Origin: Sphingopyxis sp.
GTDB lineage: Bacteria > Pseudomonadota > Alphaproteobacteria > Sphingomonadales > Sphingomonadaceae
Assembly (NCBI GenBank): GCA_017745175.1
Contig: JAGHZY010000020.1
Span: forward strand, 1-64,000
DNA: 64,000 bases
Reading direction: 5' to 3'
Shown here: one piece after another, positions 43,742 to 52,878 of the stretch
Layout of the letters: each line of letters starts with the position of its first letter
How positions within the stretch are numbered: position 1 is the stretch's first letter
The notes under the pieces: generated by a model
Seen by the model: the letters and a program-made list of their open reading frames with translations, nothing else
Database searches by the model: none
Told to the model about the DNA's origin: nothing
Made by a program: the position numbers and the translations under genes

Positions 43742-45412
43742 ATGGACAGCTTTTTTTCCTGGTCGACCGGCTACAACCACCCTACCGACTGGGATCAGGC
43801 CTTCGCGCCGCTGTCGCTCCCCGACATGCTGGCCGCCAGCGTCGCACGGCGCGGCGATGCGCCGATGCTCGATTTTCTGGGCCGCCAGTTCGGCTATGCC
43901 GAGGTTGCCCGCGGCGCCGCACGCGTCGCACGCGGCCTGCAGCAGCGCGGGATCGGCAAGGGCAGCCGCGTCGGCCTCTTCCTCCCCAACGTCCCCCATT
44001 ATGTCGCGGCCTATTATGGCGCGCTTGCCGCCGGGGCGACGGTGGTCAATTTCTCGCCGCTCTACACCGTCGCCGAACTCGAGGCGCAGGTCGAGGATTC
44101 GGGCACCGACACGCTGTTCACGATCAGCGCCGCGGCGCTGCTCCCCACCGCGCTCGAGGTTCTCGACGGGTCGAGCCTCAGACAGCTCGTCGTCGGATCG
44201 GTCGCGGGCGCGCTGCCGGCGGCGAAATCGGTGCTCTACCGGCTGTTCAAACGGACCGAGGTCGCCGCGCTGCCCGAGGACCCGCGCGTCATCCGCTTTT
44301 CGGCACTCGCCGACAACGACGGCCGGCCCGATCCCGTCGCGATCGACGCTGAAAGCGACATCGCCCTGATCCAGTATACCGGCGGCACGACGGGGGCGCC
44401 GAAGGGCGCGAAGCTGACGCACCAGAACCTGACCGCCAACGCGCGGCAGGTGAATGCGATCGACCCCGATCACGACGCCGCCGACCGCATCCTCGGCGTA
44501 TTGCCCTTTTTCCACGTCTTCGCGAACACCTGCGTGCTCAACCGCACGGTGCTCAACGGCGGCACGATCACGATGCTGCCGCGCTTCGACGCGAAACAGG
44601 CACTCGAGGCGATCACGCGGACGAGGACGACCGCGCTGCCGGGCGTGCCGACCATGTACCAGGCGCTGCTCGACCATCCCGATCTCGCGACGACCGATTT
44701 TTCCTCGCTGCGCGTCTGTATTTCGGGCGGCGCGCCGATGCCCGCCGAGCTGCGCGAGAAATTCGTCGCGGCGACCGGCGCGGCGCTCGTCGAGGGCTAT
44801 GGGCTTACCGAAAGCTCGGGGGTCGTCGCGACCAACCCCTATGATGGCCCGGTGCGCCCGGGGACGATCGGCCAGCCGCTTCCCGCGACGCATATCCGCC
44901 TGCTCGACAAGGAGGATCCGTCGAAGGACGCGCCCGATGGCGAACCCGGCGAGCTTGCGGTCAGGGGCCCGCAGATCATGCAGGGCTACTGGAACCGGCC
45001 CGAGGCCGACAAGGACAGCTTCACCGCCGACGGCTGGCTGCGCACCGGCGACGTCGCGGTGATCGAGGACGGCGGCTATATCCGCATCGTCGACCGGCTG
45101 AAGGACATGATCGCCGTCGGCGGGTTCAAGGTCTATCCGAGCGTGATCGAGGCGCATCTCCACGAACATCCCGCGGTCAAGGAAGCGATCGTGCTCGGCG
45201 TTCCCGACGCCTATCGCGGCGAGGCGCCGAAGGCGTTCGTCACGCTCGAAGACGGTTTCAACGTCAGCGGCGAGGCACTTGCGGCGTGGCTCAATCCGCA
45301 GCTCGGCAAGCATGAGCGGGTGAGCGCGGTCGAGGTGCGGCTGAACCTGCCCAAGACGATGATCGGCAAGCTCGACAGGAAGGCGCTGCGCGCGGAGGAA
45401 GCAGGTAGCTAG
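43742..45412 (+). CDS. Long-chain fatty-acid-CoA ligase (AMP-binding)
   Basis: The 556-residue protein activates fatty acids to acyl-CoA via acyl-AMP. The ATP/AMP signature IQYTGGTTGAPKGAKLTHQN lies near residue 205. LVEGYGLTESSGVVATNPYD is motif A5, GWLRTGDVAVIEDGGYIRIV the A7/A8 region, and KTMIGKLDRKALRAEE the catalytic lysine at the C terminus. DKDSF and KDMIAVGGFKVYPSVIEAHL are typical of FadD-like enzymes. A purine-rich GAGAGG site precedes the ATG. The stop overlaps the convergent oxidoreductase stop by four bases. Confidence 0.93.
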   Translation: MDSFFSWSTGYNHPTDWDQAFAPLSLPDMLAASVARRGDAPMLDFLGRQFGYAEVARGAARVARGLQQRGIGKGSRVGLFLPNVPHYVAAYYGALAAGATVVNFSPLYTVAELEAQVEDSGTDTLFTISAAALLPTALEVLDGSSLRQLVVGSVAGALPAAKSVLYRLFKRTEVAALPEDPRVIRFSALADNDGRPDPVAIDAESDIALIQYTGGTTGAPKGAKLTHQNLTANARQVNAIDPDHDAADRILGVLPFFHVFANTCVLNRTVLNGGTITMLPRFDAKQALEAITRTRTTALPGVPTMYQALLDHPDLATTDFSSLRVCISGGAPMPAELREKFVAATGAALVEGYGLTESSGVVATNPYDGPVRPGTIGQPLPATHIRLLDKEDPSKDAPDGEPGELAVRGPQIMQGYWNRPEADKDSFTADGWLRTGDVAVIEDGGYIRIVDRLKDMIAVGGFKVYPSVIEAHLHEHPAVKEAIVLGVPDAYRGEAPKAFVTLEDGFNVSGEALAAWLNPQLGKHERVSAVEVRLNLPKTMIGKLDRKALRAEEAGS

Positions 45413-46692
45413 CTCCGCGCCTTCATTATCGCCTTGTTGCGCGCCTCGAGAATGCGGAAGGCCGAAAAGACGCCCAGATCCTTGTCGGCCCGCCCCTCAT
45501 GCCCGAGCAGCCAAAGCTGCTGATAGAACCAGTAGATGCCGGCAAAGCCGTCGATTGCCTTCACGACCTGAAAGCGCTTCAGGAAGCCGAGCCGGCCGGG
45601 GACGAGCCCCAGCCCTTCCTCATAGCGCGGCAGCGTCTCGGCGCCCGCGAGCAAATGTTTCGGCGCATCGGTCGTCAGGCACATCGGCCGCCCGAGCCCG
45701 ATCACGTCGGCGGCGGCGCACTCCAGCGCCTGCTCCATCGCGGCGCGCGTCCGGAAACCGCCGGTCACCATCAGCGGCACCGACAGCCGCGCCTGCATCG
45801 CGAGCGCGAAATCGACGAAATAGGCTTCGCGTGCGATCGTCGACGGCGCGACATTCTGCACCGCGCTTTCCTCCATCCCCTCGATCCCGAGCAGCTTCGG
45901 CTGTTCGTAGGTCCCGCCCGAAATCTCGATCAGGTCGACGCCCGCCGCCTCGAGCCACCCCGCGACCGTCAGGCTGTCCTCGAACGCGAAGCCGCCCTTC
46001 TGGAAGTCGGCGCTGTTGAGCTTGACCGAGATCGGGAAGGCGGGCCCCGTCACCGCGCGGATCGCCGCGACCACGTCGAGCAACAGGCGCGCGCGATTTT
46101 CGAGGCTGCCGCCATAATCGTCGGTGCGCCGGTTCGCGAGCGGGCTCAGGAACTGCGACATCAGATAGCCGTGCGCGGCGTGCACCTGCACGCCGGTGAA
46201 ACCCGCATCCTGACACGCCTTCGCGGCGATCGCCCAGCGATCGATCAGCCCGGCGATCTCCTCGCGCGTCAACGGCTCGGGCTGGCCGAACTGCCCGCCC
46301 GGCAGCCCCAGCTTTACGTCCGACGCCGATTTGGGGTGGCGGTTGACCACCGCCGGCGTCTGGCGCCCGCTGTGGCTGATCTGCGCCCAGAAATGATTGC
46401 CGCCGCGCGTCGCCGCAGTTGCCCACCGCCGGAGCCTGCCCATCATGTCGGCGTCGGGCGCCCGGTCGATCACGACATTGCCCGGGCGTTCGAGATGATC
46501 GCGATCGATCACCAGATTGCCGCCGATCAACAGCCCCGCGCCGCCGTCGGACCACAGACCGTAGAGCCGGTCGAGTTCGGGGGTCGGCCGGCCGTCCGGG
46601 GTCGCCATCCCTTCCGTCATCGCCGCCTTTGCGATCCGGTTCGGCAGGATCGCCCCGCACGGCAATTTCAGCCGCTCCGACAACAGGCTCAT
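45409..46692 (-). CDS. NADH:flavin oxidoreductase (Old Yellow Enzyme family)
   Basis: Old Yellow Enzyme-family FMN proteins reduce activated alkenes, and some act in steroid, bile acid or xenobiotic breakdown. The 427-residue chain has the TIM-barrel pattern: LPNRIAKAAMTEGMA at the start, WAQISHSGRQTP, the flavin and substrate-binding GVQVHAAHGYLMSQFLSPLA, RRTDDYGGSLENRARLLLDV, ISVKLNSADFQKGGF, VDLIEISGGTYEQP, and VIGLGRPMC near the C terminus. It lacks a C-terminal FAD/NAD domain, so it is a stand-alone barrel. The ATG at 46692 is chosen over an upstream alternative. Confidence 0.92.
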   Translation of the reverse strand: MSLLSERLKLPCGAILPNRIAKAAMTEGMATPDGRPTPELDRLYGLWSDGGAGLLIGGNLVIDRDHLERPGNVVIDRAPDADMMGRLRRWATAATRGGNHFWAQISHSGRQTPAVVNRHPKSASDVKLGLPGGQFGQPEPLTREEIAGLIDRWAIAAKACQDAGFTGVQVHAAHGYLMSQFLSPLANRRTDDYGGSLENRARLLLDVVAAIRAVTGPAFPISVKLNSADFQKGGFAFEDSLTVAGWLEAAGVDLIEISGGTYEQPKLLGIEGMEESAVQNVAPSTIAREAYFVDFALAMQARLSVPLMVTGGFRTRAAMEQALECAAADVIGLGRPMCLTTDAPKHLLAGAETLPRYEEGLGLVPGRLGFLKRFQVVKAIDGFAGIYWFYQQLWLLGHEGRADKDLGVFSAFRILEARNKAIMKARS

Positions 46693-46769
46693 GCACACCC
46701 TCCCCACCGGATTTTCATGCGAATCGGACTGATCCCGCCCTCGGGCCAAGTCAAAAAGATTCGCGCATG

Positions 46770-46804
46770 TGATGTTGTAACCTTTGTCATGTTATGCCAT
46801 ATCA
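46770..46804. promoter_or_regulatory. Inverted repeat upstream of merC-zur
   Basis: TGATGTTGTAAC (46770-46781) is mirrored by GTTATGCCATATCA (46791-46804). The AT-rich motif with GTTA/TAAC centres resembles Zur-type boxes, and it lies 17 bases before the MerC-domain ATG, with zur next in line. Zur binding is an inference. Confidence 0.4.
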
Positions 46805-46821
46805 GGGGTCATAGTCGTTGA

Positions 46822-47268
46822 ATGGAGAATCGGGTGACGCACGTCGCCAGCACTGCCCCTGTCCTGACGCGCCTCGGCGCGTTCGTTCGGGCTGCGCGCG
46901 ATTCGCGGCCGCTGACGTCGCTCAGCGGCGATCAGCTCGCGATGGGCCTGTCGGGGCTGTGCCTCGTCCACTGCCTTGCGACGACGATCTTCTTCGCCTC
47001 GATCGCCTCGGTCGGCGGCGTCTTCCTCGACAATCACCTGTTCCACGAAATCGGACTGATCGTCGCGATCGGCTTTGCGCTCATCACGCTCGTTTCGGGT
47101 GTCCTCAGCCATGGCTATATGATGCCCTTCGCGGTCGGTAGCTTCGGGCTCGGCATGATGGCGGGCGCGCTGTCGCGGCCGCACGACGGCAGTGAAGTGC
47201 TCGCGACGATGATCGGCGTCGCGGTCGTCGCACTGGGCCACGACCTCAACCGCCGCGCGCGGCACTAG
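46822..47268 (+). CDS. MerC-domain membrane protein
   Basis: MerC-type proteins are small inner-membrane metal carriers first described in mercury operons. The 148-residue product has a basic N terminus, then about four hydrophobic segments from residue 34. The second begins with the paired-cysteine motif LSGLCLVHCLATTIFF (C-x3-C spacing), expected to bind metal. FHEIGLIVAIGFALI, GYMMPFAVGSFGLGMM and a histidine-bearing tail follow. No merA, merR or merT is near; a Zur-type regulator gene follows after 88 bases, so zinc rather than mercury is the likelier context. Confidence 0.82.
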   Translation: MENRVTHVASTAPVLTRLGAFVRAARDSRPLTSLSGDQLAMGLSGLCLVHCLATTIFFASIASVGGVFLDNHLFHEIGLIVAIGFALITLVSGVLSHGYMMPFAVGSFGLGMMAGALSRPHDGSEVLATMIGVAVVALGHDLNRRARH

Positions 47269-47356
47269 GTACTGCCCGCAGCTTGCGGGAGCCCGGCAAA
47301 CAGCCTACATTGGGATGATAGTCGGCGCAGGATTTCCTGCGCCCCGAGGAAACGCC

Positions 47357-47821
47357 ATGGGCAAGCATGATCATCCGCACGTCGAGGCCAGCGGTGCCTC
47401 GCTCGCCAGGGCGGCGCAGACGGCGCTCGAGGGTGCGGGCGAAGCATGGACCGACATGCGCGCCGAGATTTTCGATGCGGTCGCCGCGATCGGCAAGCCC
47501 GCGAGCGCCTATGAGATCGCCGACATCGTTTCGCAGAAGCGCGGCAAGCGCGTCGCGCCGAACAGCGTCTATCGCATCCTCGACCTGTTCGTCGCGAATA
47601 ACCTCGTCCGCCGCGTCGAGAGCGCCAACGCCTTTGTCGCGAACAGCCACCCGGGCTGCCTGCACGACTGCATCTTCCTGATCTGCGACAGTTGCGGCAC
47701 CGCGGTGCATGTCGACGACGACAAGCTGTCGACGGGCGTCCGCGCCGCCGCCGAAAAGACCGGCTTCGCCGCCGAGCGCCCGGTGATCGAGGTGCGCGGC
47801 AAATGCGCCGAATGCCAATAA
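47357..47821 (+). CDS. zur: Fur-family transcriptional regulator, Zur-like
   Basis: The 154-residue protein is a Fur superfamily repressor. A His-rich start (GKHDHPHVEAS) is followed by a winged helix (EIFDAVAAIGKPASAYEIAD, VAPNSVYRILDLFVANNLVR) and a C-terminal dimerisation/metal domain with NSHPGCLHDCIFLICDSCGT and GKCAECQ at the end. The C-x2-C pairs (CDSC, CAEC) form the structural zinc site. Grouping with Zur rather than Fur rests on the compact cysteine pattern and the MerC neighbour. GAGGAA six bases before the ATG fixes the start at 47357 rather than 47315. Confidence 0.85.
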   Translation: MGKHDHPHVEASGASLARAAQTALEGAGEAWTDMRAEIFDAVAAIGKPASAYEIADIVSQKRGKRVAPNSVYRILDLFVANNLVRRVESANAFVANSHPGCLHDCIFLICDSCGTAVHVDDDKLSTGVRAAAEKTGFAAERPVIEVRGKCAECQ

Positions 47822-47852
47822 GGTGAGCCGCCGCGTTCCACCGGACGGCTGA

Positions 47853-48695
47853 ATGCCGATCGGGGGGCTCCGGCATTGGATCGAGACGCGGCGGGCGCGG
47901 CCGTCCGCGCCGACGCGCCTCTGGTACTGGACGCTGGCGTTCGGCATCGCGACCTGGCTGTTCGGCCTGCACCTCGGTCAAGTCTTCCCGCAAACCGGCC
48001 ATGACATCGCGCCCGGCTATGGCGCGCCCGTTCTGGCGTTCGAATTCGCCGGCAGCCAGGCCGATCTCGAAGCCGTCTTCGGCTTCTTCACCGATCCCGG
48101 GCAGGTCAGACGCCTCGCCGCGATGCGCGCGGGCAACGAGCAGGATTATATCTATATGCTGCTCTACGCCGGCTTTCTGGCGAGCGGCTGCCTTGCGCTG
48201 TGGCGCGAATTCCGGGCGCGCTGGCTGCTCGCGGCGGCCGCGCTTCCCGTCGTCGCCGCGCTATGCGACGCTTGTGAAAACTGGCTGCTCTTCGATATCC
48301 AGACCGCCTTTACCGCAGGCGATTATTCGCCGGCGATGGCGAGCCTGCCCTATCCCGTTGCCGCGAAATTCCTGTTGCTCGCGCTCACCAATGTCGCGAT
48401 CGGTGCTGCCGCGACGCAGGTCGGACGCTGGTGGGCGCTGTTCGGGACCGTCGCCATCCTTGCCGCGATCCCGACGGTGATGGCGATCATCACCCCGGCC
48501 GCCTTCGCATGGGCGCTCATTCCCTCTGCGGCGGGCGGCTGGCTCCTGCTCCTCGCGCTCGCGACGGCGGGTAGCTGGCAAGCGGCGGCCTGCAAGCGCC
48601 CGCTCGCCGGTTTCGGCTTTGCCTCTCCGCTTTCCCGCGAACCGCGCGTCGCCGAACCGGCGCGCCCGGTCTTCGGCCGCCGCCGCCGTAGCTGA
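47853..48695 (+). CDS. Polytopic membrane protein of unknown function
   Basis: The 280-residue product has about six hydrophobic segments (for example LWYWTLAFGIATWLFGLHLG and MLLYAGFLASGCLALW), an extracytoplasmic loop with several acidic residues (FAGSQADLEAVFGFF), a conserved-looking LCDACENWLLFDI segment, and an Arg/Pro-rich C-terminal tail. I do not recognise a family. It follows zur by 31 bases on the same strand and may be co-transcribed with it. Confidence 0.7.
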   Translation: MPIGGLRHWIETRRARPSAPTRLWYWTLAFGIATWLFGLHLGQVFPQTGHDIAPGYGAPVLAFEFAGSQADLEAVFGFFTDPGQVRRLAAMRAGNEQDYIYMLLYAGFLASGCLALWREFRARWLLAAAALPVVAALCDACENWLLFDIQTAFTAGDYSPAMASLPYPVAAKFLLLALTNVAIGAAATQVGRWWALFGTVAILAAIPTVMAIITPAAFAWALIPSAAGGWLLLLALATAGSWQAAACKRPLAGFGFASPLSREPRVAEPARPVFGRRRRS

Positions 48696-48764
48696 CCCCC
48701 TTTCCACCCCGGCGATGCGGGTCTAGGGAGACGGCGAATCCCGAAAAAGGGCGAAAGGCTGCAC

Positions 48765-50288
48765 ATGAACACCGTGATCATCCGCGAAGACGACCTCATC
48801 GAAACGATCGCCGACGCGCTCCAGTACATCAGCTATTTCCATCCGATGGACTATATCCGCGCATTGGGCGCCGCGTACGAACGCGAAGTCTCGCCCGCCG
48901 CGAAGGACGCGATGGCGCAGATATTGTCGAACAGCCGCATGTGCGCCGAGGGGCACCGCCCGATCTGCCAGGATACCGGCATCGTCACCGTCTTCATCAA
49001 ATGGGGCATGGACTGCCGCCTCGACAGCCCGCGCAGCCTGCAACAGGTCGTCGACGAGGGTGTGCGCAAAGCCTATCTCCACCCCGGGAACAAGCTGCGC
49101 GCTTCGATCCTCGCCGACCCCGCGTTCAGCCGCGTCAACACGAAAGACAACACGCCGTCGGTGCTTAACGTCGAGATGGTCCCGGGCAGCAAGGTGGCGA
49201 TCGACGTCGCCGCGAAGGGCGGCGGCAGCGAGAACAAGTCGAAGTTCAAGATGATGAACCCGAGCGACAGCATCGTCGACTGGGTGCTCGAAATGGTGCC
49301 GCAGATGGGCGCCGGCTGGTGCCCGCCGGGCATGCTCGGCATCGGCATCGGCGGCACCGCCGAAAAGGCAATGCTGCTCGCCAAACAGTCGCTGATGGAC
49401 CCGATCGACATGACCGAGCTGCTCGCGCGCGGGCCGTCGTCGCCGACCGAGGAACTGCGCATCGAGCTGTATGAAAAGGTCAATGCGCTCGGCATCGGCG
49501 CGCAAGGGCTCGGCGGCCTCGCGACCGTGCTCGACGTGAAGATCGCCGACTGGCCGACGCATGCCGCGTCGAAGCCCGTCGCGATGATCCCGAACTGCGC
49601 CGCAACCAGACATGCCCATGTGACGCTCGACGGCAGCGGCCCCGCCTTCCTCGAACCGCCGGTGCTCGCCGACTATCCGCAGATCGACTGGGCGCCCGAC
49701 AAGGCGGCGATCCGCGTCGACCTCGACACGCTGACCCCCGAAATCGTCGCAAGCTGGAAACAGGGCGACCGCATCCTCCTCAACGGCAAGATGCTCACCG
49801 GCCGCGACGCTGCACACAAGCGCATCGCCGACATGCTCGCGAAGGGCGAAGAACTGCCCGTCGAGTTCAAGGGCCGCGTGATCTATTATGTCGGCCCGGT
49901 CGACCCGGTCGGCGAGGAAATCGTCGGCCCCGCCGGCCCCACGACGGCGACGCGCATGGACAAGTTCATGGACATGATGCTCGATCAGGGCCTGCTCGCC
50001 TGCGTCGGCAAGGCCGAACGCGGCCCCGCCGCGACGCAGGCGATCGCCAAGCACAAGAGCGCCTATCTGATGGCGGTCGGCGGCGCGGCGTACCTCGTCG
50101 CGCGCGCGATCAGGGGCAGCAAGGTCGTCGGCTTCGCCGATCTCGGCATGGAAGCGATCTACGAGTTCGAGGTGAACGACTTCCCCGTCACCGTCGCGGT
50201 CGACAGCGAAGGCCAGAATGTCCACGTCAACGCGCCGAAGCTCTGGCAAAAGCGCATCGCCGACGAGGGACTGCTCGAAAAGGCGTGA
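48765..50288 (+). CDS. Fumarate hydratase class I
   Basis: Class I fumarase is a [4Fe-4S] enzyme interconverting fumarate and malate in the TCA cycle. The 507-residue single-chain form shows HRPICQDTGIVTVFIKWG, GAGWCPPGMLGIGIGGTAEK, IPNCAATRHAHVTLDGSGPA and the C-terminal domain (YYVGPVDPVGEEIVGPAGPT, ATRMDKFMDMML). The cysteines in ICQD, IPNCAA and WCPPG are the expected cluster ligands. It has no signal peptide and acts in the cytoplasm. It sits before a small membrane-protein gene. Confidence 0.95.
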   Translation: MNTVIIREDDLIETIADALQYISYFHPMDYIRALGAAYEREVSPAAKDAMAQILSNSRMCAEGHRPICQDTGIVTVFIKWGMDCRLDSPRSLQQVVDEGVRKAYLHPGNKLRASILADPAFSRVNTKDNTPSVLNVEMVPGSKVAIDVAAKGGGSENKSKFKMMNPSDSIVDWVLEMVPQMGAGWCPPGMLGIGIGGTAEKAMLLAKQSLMDPIDMTELLARGPSSPTEELRIELYEKVNALGIGAQGLGGLATVLDVKIADWPTHAASKPVAMIPNCAATRHAHVTLDGSGPAFLEPPVLADYPQIDWAPDKAAIRVDLDTLTPEIVASWKQGDRILLNGKMLTGRDAAHKRIADMLAKGEELPVEFKGRVIYYVGPVDPVGEEIVGPAGPTTATRMDKFMDMMLDQGLLACVGKAERGPAATQAIAKHKSAYLMAVGGAAYLVARAIRGSKVVGFADLGMEAIYEFEVNDFPVTVAVDSEGQNVHVNAPKLWQKRIADEGLLEKA

Positions 50289-50307
50289 GCGGCGGGAGGG
50301 CGAAACG

Positions 50308-50799
50308 ATGTCGAACCACGAACCCATCGACCTCTACGCTCCCCACTCCCCCGAGCAGATTGCGCGCACGCTCAGAAAGATCATGGACGACCCGATGCCC
50401 GACGCGAAAGCGCGCGTGTTCGGCAAGGGCAGCGAGCGCGAGATGCAGCTGCGCTACCGCCAGCGCGATGCACGCACCAATATGGAGCCCGTGCTCGACG
50501 CGGTGATGGAATCGTACAAGGGCGGCACGCGGATCACCGGCACTTTCGGCACCCCGCCCGGGGCACGCTATTTCCCCTATATCTGGGTCGGCTTCCTGTC
50601 GCTGTTCGTGATCGGCGGCGTCGCCGCCTATCTCTACATTCCCGGCGCCGGCCTGTTCGCGACGATCTTTGCCGGCATTCCGCTTCTGATGATCTTCGCG
50701 GGCCTCGCCGCCTTCCGCGCCCAGCCCGACCCGGCGAGCGACAAGGCCAAAATCCTCGCCTTCCTTGCCGAGGAAATCGACGCGCGCCCGGTCACGTAA
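50308..50799 (+). CDS. Membrane protein of unknown function
   Basis: The 163-residue protein has a soluble N-terminal region of about 85 residues with SPEQIARTLRKIMDDPMPDA and a GSEREMQLRYRQRDARTNME helix. Two adjacent membrane helices follow (YIWVGFLSLFVIGGVAAYLY; AGLFATIFAGIPLLMIFAGL), then a short cytoplasmic tail. I do not recognise a family. GGGAGGGCG before the ATG at 50308 fits a start there, 19 bases after the fumarase stop, so it is probably co-transcribed with it. Confidence 0.72.
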   Translation: MSNHEPIDLYAPHSPEQIARTLRKIMDDPMPDAKARVFGKGSEREMQLRYRQRDARTNMEPVLDAVMESYKGGTRITGTFGTPPGARYFPYIWVGFLSLFVIGGVAAYLYIPGAGLFATIFAGIPLLMIFAGLAAFRAQPDPASDKAKILAFLAEEIDARPVT

Positions 50800-50890
50800 C
50801 GGCGGGGTAACAGTAAGTCCCCGGCACGCCCTTGCGTTTCGCCATCGATCCGGCACATTGCTTCGCATTCAAAGCAGCAGGGGAGTTATG

Positions 50891-52426
50891 ATGGATTTCC
50901 GGGAGCTTGACCGACTGAACCGCCGCGACATGTTGCGTGGCACCGCGATGCTGGGGGCTGGCGCGGCCTTCATGCAGCCGCTTCCGCTCTGGGCGCAGTC
51001 GGGAAGCATGGCGGACATTCGCAAGGCGGCCGAGGCGGGCAAGGACGCGTCGATCAAGCGCATCCGCGACTGGATTGCCCTCCCCTCGATCGCCGCCGAA
51101 AACCGCAACATGACCGAGGGCGCCGCCTATATGGCCGAGCTCGCGAAGGATGCGGGCTTCACCAATGTCGAGATCGTCCCGACCGACGGCCACCCCGGCG
51201 TCTTCGGCACCATCGACGTCGGCGCCAGGCGCACGCTCGGCATCTATTTCATGTATGATGTGAAACAGTTCGACCCCGCCGAATGGTCGTCGCCGCCGCT
51301 CGAGGGCAAGATGGTCGATCGCCCCGGCTTCGGGCAGGCGATCATGGGCCGCGGCGCGGTGAACCAGAAGGGTCCCGAAGCGACCTTCCTCGCCGCGCTC
51401 CACGCGATCCGCGCCGCGGGCCGTAAGCTGCCCGTCAACATCGTGCTCGTGTGCGAGGGCGAGGAGGAGATCGGCTCCCCGCACTTCCGCCAGATCGCGA
51501 CCAGGCCCAATGTCCTCGCCGCATTGAAGAAATGCGAGGGCATCTTCATCCCCTTCGCCTCGCAGGGCAAGACCGGCAACGTCACGGTCAACCTCGGCTC
51601 GAAGGGGATCATCGAGCTCGAACTCGTCGCGAGCGGCGAGAAATGGGGACGCGGGCCGAAGGGCGACGTCCATTCGAGCCTGAAGGCGATGGTCGATTCG
51701 CCGGCGTGGCGGCTGGTGCAGGCGCTGCAGACGCTGGTCACCCCCGACGGCAACAAGCCCGCGATCGAGGGTTGGTTCGAAAATGTCCGCCCGCTCACCG
51801 ACCGCGAAAAGACGCTGATCCGCGAGGCGGCGAAGGCGGGCGACGAGGCGCAGCAGAAGGCGGCGCTCGGCGTCACCCACTGGATCGACAACCTCGCCTA
51901 TGACGACGCGCTGATCCGGCTCGCGCAGGAACCGACGGTCAATATCGAAGGGCTCGTCGCGGGCTATACCGGCCCCGGCGGCAAGACCGTGCTGCCCGGC
52001 AGGGCGGTCGCGAAGCTCGACCTGCGCCTTGTCCCCGACCAGACGCGCGCCGAGGCCGAGAAGAAGCTGCGCGCGCATCTCGACAAGCATGGCTTCACCG
52101 ATGTCGAGGTGAATGTCTCGGGCGGCTATGACCCGACCGAGGTCGCCGAGGACAGCCGCCTCGTCCGCTCCGAACTTGCGACCTACAAAAAGCTCGGCAT
52201 CGAAACGAGCCTCAACCCGCGCATGGCGGGCAGCTGGCCGGGGTCGACCTTCACCGCGCCGCCGGTCTCGATCCCCGCGGCGCATTTCGGCATCGGCCAC
52301 GGCTCCGGCGCGCACGCCCCCGACGAATATTATCTGATCGATTCGACCAATCCCAAGGTCGCGGGTCTTGTCGACGCGACGATGGGCTTCGCCGAATTCC
52401 TCTACGTTCTGGCCGCGATAAAATGA
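50891..52426 (+). CDS. Tat-exported M20 family metallopeptidase
   Basis: The 511-residue protein begins with a twin-arginine signal (LNRRDMLRGTAMLGAGAAF) and then an M20/ArgE-type hydrolase: IYFMYDVKQFDP with the first metal Asp, MGRGAVNQKGPEATFL, VNIVLVCEGEEEIGSPHF with the catalytic and metal Glu pair, a dimerisation insert, and HGSGAHAPDEYYLID with the last metal histidine. M20 enzymes cleave peptides or acyl amides. AGGGGAG five bases before 50891 favours this ATG over the one at 50888. The stop overlaps the VOC gene by four bases. Confidence 0.88.
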   Translation: MDFRELDRLNRRDMLRGTAMLGAGAAFMQPLPLWAQSGSMADIRKAAEAGKDASIKRIRDWIALPSIAAENRNMTEGAAYMAELAKDAGFTNVEIVPTDGHPGVFGTIDVGARRTLGIYFMYDVKQFDPAEWSSPPLEGKMVDRPGFGQAIMGRGAVNQKGPEATFLAALHAIRAAGRKLPVNIVLVCEGEEEIGSPHFRQIATRPNVLAALKKCEGIFIPFASQGKTGNVTVNLGSKGIIELELVASGEKWGRGPKGDVHSSLKAMVDSPAWRLVQALQTLVTPDGNKPAIEGWFENVRPLTDREKTLIREAAKAGDEAQQKAALGVTHWIDNLAYDDALIRLAQEPTVNIEGLVAGYTGPGGKTVLPGRAVAKLDLRLVPDQTRAEAEKKLRAHLDKHGFTDVEVNVSGGYDPTEVAEDSRLVRSELATYKKLGIETSLNPRMAGSWPGSTFTAPPVSIPAAHFGIGHGSGAHAPDEYYLIDSTNPKVAGLVDATMGFAEFLYVLAAIK

Positions 52427-52878
52427 GCGACCTCAACGGGGTCGCGCATGTCATCCTGACCGCGGGCGATTTCGCGCGATCGACCGCCTTCTGGCGCGAC
52501 ATGATCGCCTATCTCGAGCTCAAGCTCGTCCTCGACAGCGAGCATATGCTCTATGGCGTCGGCGGCCGCACCGCGATCGGCATCCGCACCGGAAGCTCCG
52601 AAAATGCGGGGAAGCGCTTCGATCAGGGCGCGCCGGGCCTGCACCACGCCTGTTTTCGCATGCGCGACCGCGCCGCGATCGACAGAGTCCACACCTTCCT
52701 CGCGGCGCGCGACGACATCTGGATCGTTCACGCGCCGCAGGAAGAGCCGTGGGCGCCCGGCTATTATTCGGTGCTGTTCGAGGACCCCGACGGCATCCGC
52801 ATCGAATTCAACCATGTCCCGGGCGTCGGACTGCTCGCCGACGGCGAGCAGATCGGCAGCGCGAACGCCTTCGACTAG
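52423..52878 (+). CDS. VOC family protein
   Basis: The 151-residue product has the glyoxalase/extradiol fold: NGVAHVILTAGDFARSTAFW with the first ligand His, LHHACFRMRDRAAIDRVHTF in the middle, and YYSVLFEDPDGIRIEFNHVP with the second His/Glu set. It therefore keeps the paired metal ligands. The ATG overlaps the M20 peptidase stop (ATGA), strongly suggesting a joint transcript and perhaps a shared pathway. Substrate unknown. Confidence 0.87.
   Translation: MSDLNGVAHVILTAGDFARSTAFWRDMIAYLELKLVLDSEHMLYGVGGRTAIGIRTGSSENAGKRFDQGAPGLHHACFRMRDRAAIDRVHTFLAARDDIWIVHAPQEEPWAPGYYSVLFEDPDGIRIEFNHVPGVGLLADGEQIGSANAFD

Noticed and set aside
46822..47268. Mercury resistance operon
   Set aside because: Only the MerC domain is present; no merA, merR, merT or merP is adjacent, and a Zur-type gene follows.
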